The position numbers and the translations under genes are program-made. A stretch of 64,000 bases of DNA from an uncultured Tateyamaria sp. (lineage in GTDB: Bacteria > Pseudomonadota > Alphaproteobacteria > Rhodobacterales > Rhodobacteraceae): the NCBI RefSeq assembly GCF_947503045.1, contig NZ_CANNCF010000001.1:310001-374000 (forward strand), given 5' to 3'. Below the pieces are notes generated by a model, which was not told where the DNA came from, did no database searches, and saw only the letters and a program-made list of their open reading frames with translations. Positions 62,247-64,000 of this stretch are shown here, piece after piece (the first letter of the stretch is position 1; each line of letters begins with the position of its first letter).

Positions 62247-62625
62247 AAACCATCTCACCGCCCTCATCATTGGCCATGGTCATGTTGCCATCCTCGCCAA
62301 GGATCACGCGGGTCATCGCGCTTAGGTTTTTTAAAAACGCACCCTCTGCCTCGAGGTCGGGGCAGGCCATTTTTGTGGCCGCCACCGGGCCGGATTCGAA
62401 CCATGGATAGGGCAGATCATTGGTAAAGGTGAACCGGTTGCAGGGCGCCTGACCAGAGACCCGACCATCCTCACCAAAGACGAGGGTGGCCCGTGCAGGA
62501 AATGGCGCGCCGTTTTGTTCGATGAGTGTCCAGGTGATGCCGGCTGCCCCATATCCAGCGACTGTTTCATCCTTTTGACACGCCGGGATCAGCCCAATCA
62601 GGGCAGCCGCAAGCAGGCGCATCAC
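62230..62625 (-). CDS. META-domain (HslJ-like) lipoprotein
   Basis: A 131-residue lipoprotein: [18 protein letters not shown] has a lipobox (IPAC). The META domain is seen in [66 protein letters not shown] and the GEDGNMTM strand. HslJ-type proteins are linked to heat or antibiotic stress in E. coli. Starts in the TetR stop by 4 nt and overlaps recO at the 3' end. Confidence 0.88.
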   Translation of the reverse strand: MMRLLAAALIGLIPACQKDETVAGYGAAGITWTLIEQNGAPFPARATLVFGEDGRVSGQAPCNRFTFTNDLPYPWFESGPVAATKMACPDLEAEGAFLKNLSAMTRVILGEDGNMTMANDEGGEMVFTASE

Positions 62626-63146
62626 TTGAGCGCCATCACCAGATCAACCAGTGCGGCGAAGGCCACCAATGCGTCTCCGTCATCGTTGTCCATCTGCTTG
62701 AGGCCGACCAGCGCGCCATAGGCGGCCTTGGCGAAATCCTCGTTGCTGACGCCGATGTCTTTCATCAACTTGACCAGCCGCTTGAGCCGTGCGGCGTCCA
62801 CAGAATGGATGGTTTTGGCCACGGACTTGTCCGACTGCGCCCAGGCCCGCAGGGCGGGGCCAGCCTTGTCGCTTTGAACGCTTTGACCAAACCGAATCAT
62901 CTTGTCGGTGTCGGAACCTTCAAGGGCCGCATCCTCGACGAGTTGAGCCATCGCGCGCTCTTTCCATTCCGCGAGCAGGGCGGCCTGAAAGGCGGGGACA
63001 TCCTTGAAGTGCCAGTAAAACGATCCTTTGGACGTTTTGAGATGGCGGGACAGGGGTTCGGCGCGCAGTGCCATGGGCCCTGTGGCGGTCAGTTGCGCGA
63101 GACCGGCTTCGATCCATGCGGCGGGGGAGAGAGGTGCTTTTGCCAT
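62622..63146 (-). CDS. TetR-family regulator
   Basis: A 174-residue TetR-type regulator with helix-turn-helix at AWIEAGLAQLTATGPMALRAEPLSRHLKTSKGSFYWHFKDVPAFQAALLAEW (residues 9-60). The C-terminal part is all-helical ligand domain (KMIRFGQSVQSDKAG..., KSVAKTIHSVDAARLKRLVKLM). Start at 63146 is the usual one. Upstream of META gene in the same transcript; it may sense an envelope or drug stress. Confidence 0.88.
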   Translation of the reverse strand: MAKAPLSPAAWIEAGLAQLTATGPMALRAEPLSRHLKTSKGSFYWHFKDVPAFQAALLAEWKERAMAQLVEDAALEGSDTDKMIRFGQSVQSDKAGPALRAWAQSDKSVAKTIHSVDAARLKRLVKLMKDIGVSNEDFAKAAYGALVGLKQMDNDDGDALVAFAALVDLVMALK

Positions 63147-63326
63147 ATCCACGCGATACGTCCAAGTATGCTGCAGTGCAATACATAGCCGCACAACCGC
63201 AGATTTTGAGCGCATTGCCGCACACCCCTGACGCATGCCCGCCTATCCTGAGGGCGGAAAACAACCTGCGGGGTTGCATTTTCTGGCGGCCGACCTAGGC
63301 ACCCGGTGGGACGCGTATGTCGGGGG

Positions 63327-63923
63327 TCAGGGGCTGAATTCCGACCAGACCGCCAGCCCGACGACCAGCAGCATTGATCCAGCCATGGCATAGTTGATCC
63401 GCCGTTGCCGATCTGGCGCCAGATCAAGCGCCTTGAGCCGCACCCCGAACCAGACCCATACCACGTGGATCGGCACCCAGATGGCGTTCACAATCAGCAG
63501 TTTCCAGATCGCTTCGGCCACCAGAGCGTCAGGCATCAGGGCAAATCCGGAAAACAGGGCCGTGTTGACCGCATAGGCCTTTGGGTTGATCGGTTGCAGC
63601 AGGATACCAGCCAGGACTCCGGGTTCTCTGTCGGCCCGAATGAAAGCGAGGTTCGAACCTGCGAGCGCAATGCGCAGCGCGAGGTAGAGCAGATAGGCTG
63701 TGGACAACCCAAACAGGAAGGTGCGCACCAGCGGGTCGGCCAGAACCAGCGCGGCAAGCCCGGACACAACGGCCAGAATGACGAGATTATTGCCGATGAA
63801 CAGACCGAGCACGTAGCGCAGGCCCGACCGCATGCCATAGGCCGCACCGACCCCCGCTGCGGAAAGAACGCCGGGGCCGGGAGTTATGATGAGGAAAAAG
63901 ACGGCTGCGGCGAAAGTGAGCAT
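63327..63923 (-). CDS. LysE/RhtB-type exporter
   Basis: A 198-residue LysE-family transporter: TPGPGVLSAAGVGAAYGMRSGLRYVLGLFIGN is the signature at about residues 15-46, and LLQPINPKAYAVNTALFSGFAL is the second motif. Six helices. Third gene of this class in the window. Upstream 63924-64000 contains the palindrome CTCAATTGAG (63977-63986), a possible regulator site. Confidence 0.85.
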   Translation of the reverse strand: MLTFAAAVFFLIITPGPGVLSAAGVGAAYGMRSGLRYVLGLFIGNNLVILAVVSGLAALVLADPLVRTFLFGLSTAYLLYLALRIALAGSNLAFIRADREPGVLAGILLQPINPKAYAVNTALFSGFALMPDALVAEAIWKLLIVNAIWVPIHVVWVWFGVRLKALDLAPDRQRRINYAMAGSMLLVVGLAVWSEFSP

Positions 63924-64000
63924 GACGCCACTTTGGAGGTTTTGGGCCGCGCGTCAATCAATGCGGGGGCGGAAACTCAATTGAGTTTCTGTTACGTTAT

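Overview
The window is one stretch of a high-GC alphaproteobacterial chromosome, almost certainly Rhodobacterales (Roseobacter group or a close relative). The evidence is a MipZ division ATPase, an ATP synthase Fo operon in the order atpI-atpB-atpE-b'-b, three peptide deformylase genes in tandem before fmt, a DUF1127 protein, a cobC-cbiB pair, CtrA-type TTAA-N7-TTAA sites, and the block rpoZ-rsh-DUF2062-pdxJ-acpS-lepB-rnc-era-recO. I found no rRNA, tRNA, CRISPR array, transposase or phage gene. Most of the window is ordinary chromosomal backbone.

Layout. 0-5.4 kb: a tightly overlapping minus-strand operon (glutamine amidotransferase-like, creatininase-like, cytosine deaminase-like amidohydrolase, FAD-linked oxidase, TauD-like dioxygenase) facing a RidA gene; it looks catabolic, substrate unknown. 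5.4-11.8 kb: fumarylacetoacetase, a secreted esterase, mipZ, and the Entner-Doudoroff pair edd-eda behind a LacI-type palindrome. 11.8-13.9 kb: an accessory insert with an AT-rich SIR2-like gene (possible defence effector), an 11-bp inverted repeat at its start codon, a gene remnant and a three-copy hairpin repeat. 13.9-23.5 kb: the translation cluster, all minus strand (ffh, NIPSNAP, four tandem GNAT acetyltransferases, chorismate mutase, rpsP, a 45-residue membrane protein, rimM, a sulfotransferase-like gene, trmD, rplS, rpmE), cut by strong terminators.

23.5-26.0 kb: a second accessory segment with a lysine-rich unknown, a protein whose N-terminal half resembles an RGS domain, and an unknown membrane protein whose 3' end is duplicated as a decayed copy on the far side of the RGS-like gene. 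26-33 kb: azoreductase/LysR, DMT transporter, ArsR, DUF1127/GcvA-like LysR, then the Fo operon with a clear terminator. 33-41.9 kb: FadR-type regulator, a lipoprotein with a CtrA box, smc, a lytic transglycosylase, cbiB and cobC, and a divergent receiver protein with a CtrA box. 41.9-52 kb: glutathionyl-hydroquinone reductase-like GST, PatB/MalY aminotransferase, def-def-def-fmt (third deformylase lacks catalytic residues), small envelope proteins, rnhA, ispH, a NYN-domain protein. 52-62 kb: folK, rpoZ, rsh, pdxJ, acpS, lepB, rnc, era, recO, mostly overlapping by 4 nt. 62-64 kb: META-domain lipoprotein, TetR regulator, LysE-type exporter.

The items most worth following are the SIR2 insert, the RGS-like gene with its flanking duplication, the degenerate deformylase, the GNAT array and the first operon. 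Functions are assigned by reading motifs; no database search was run.
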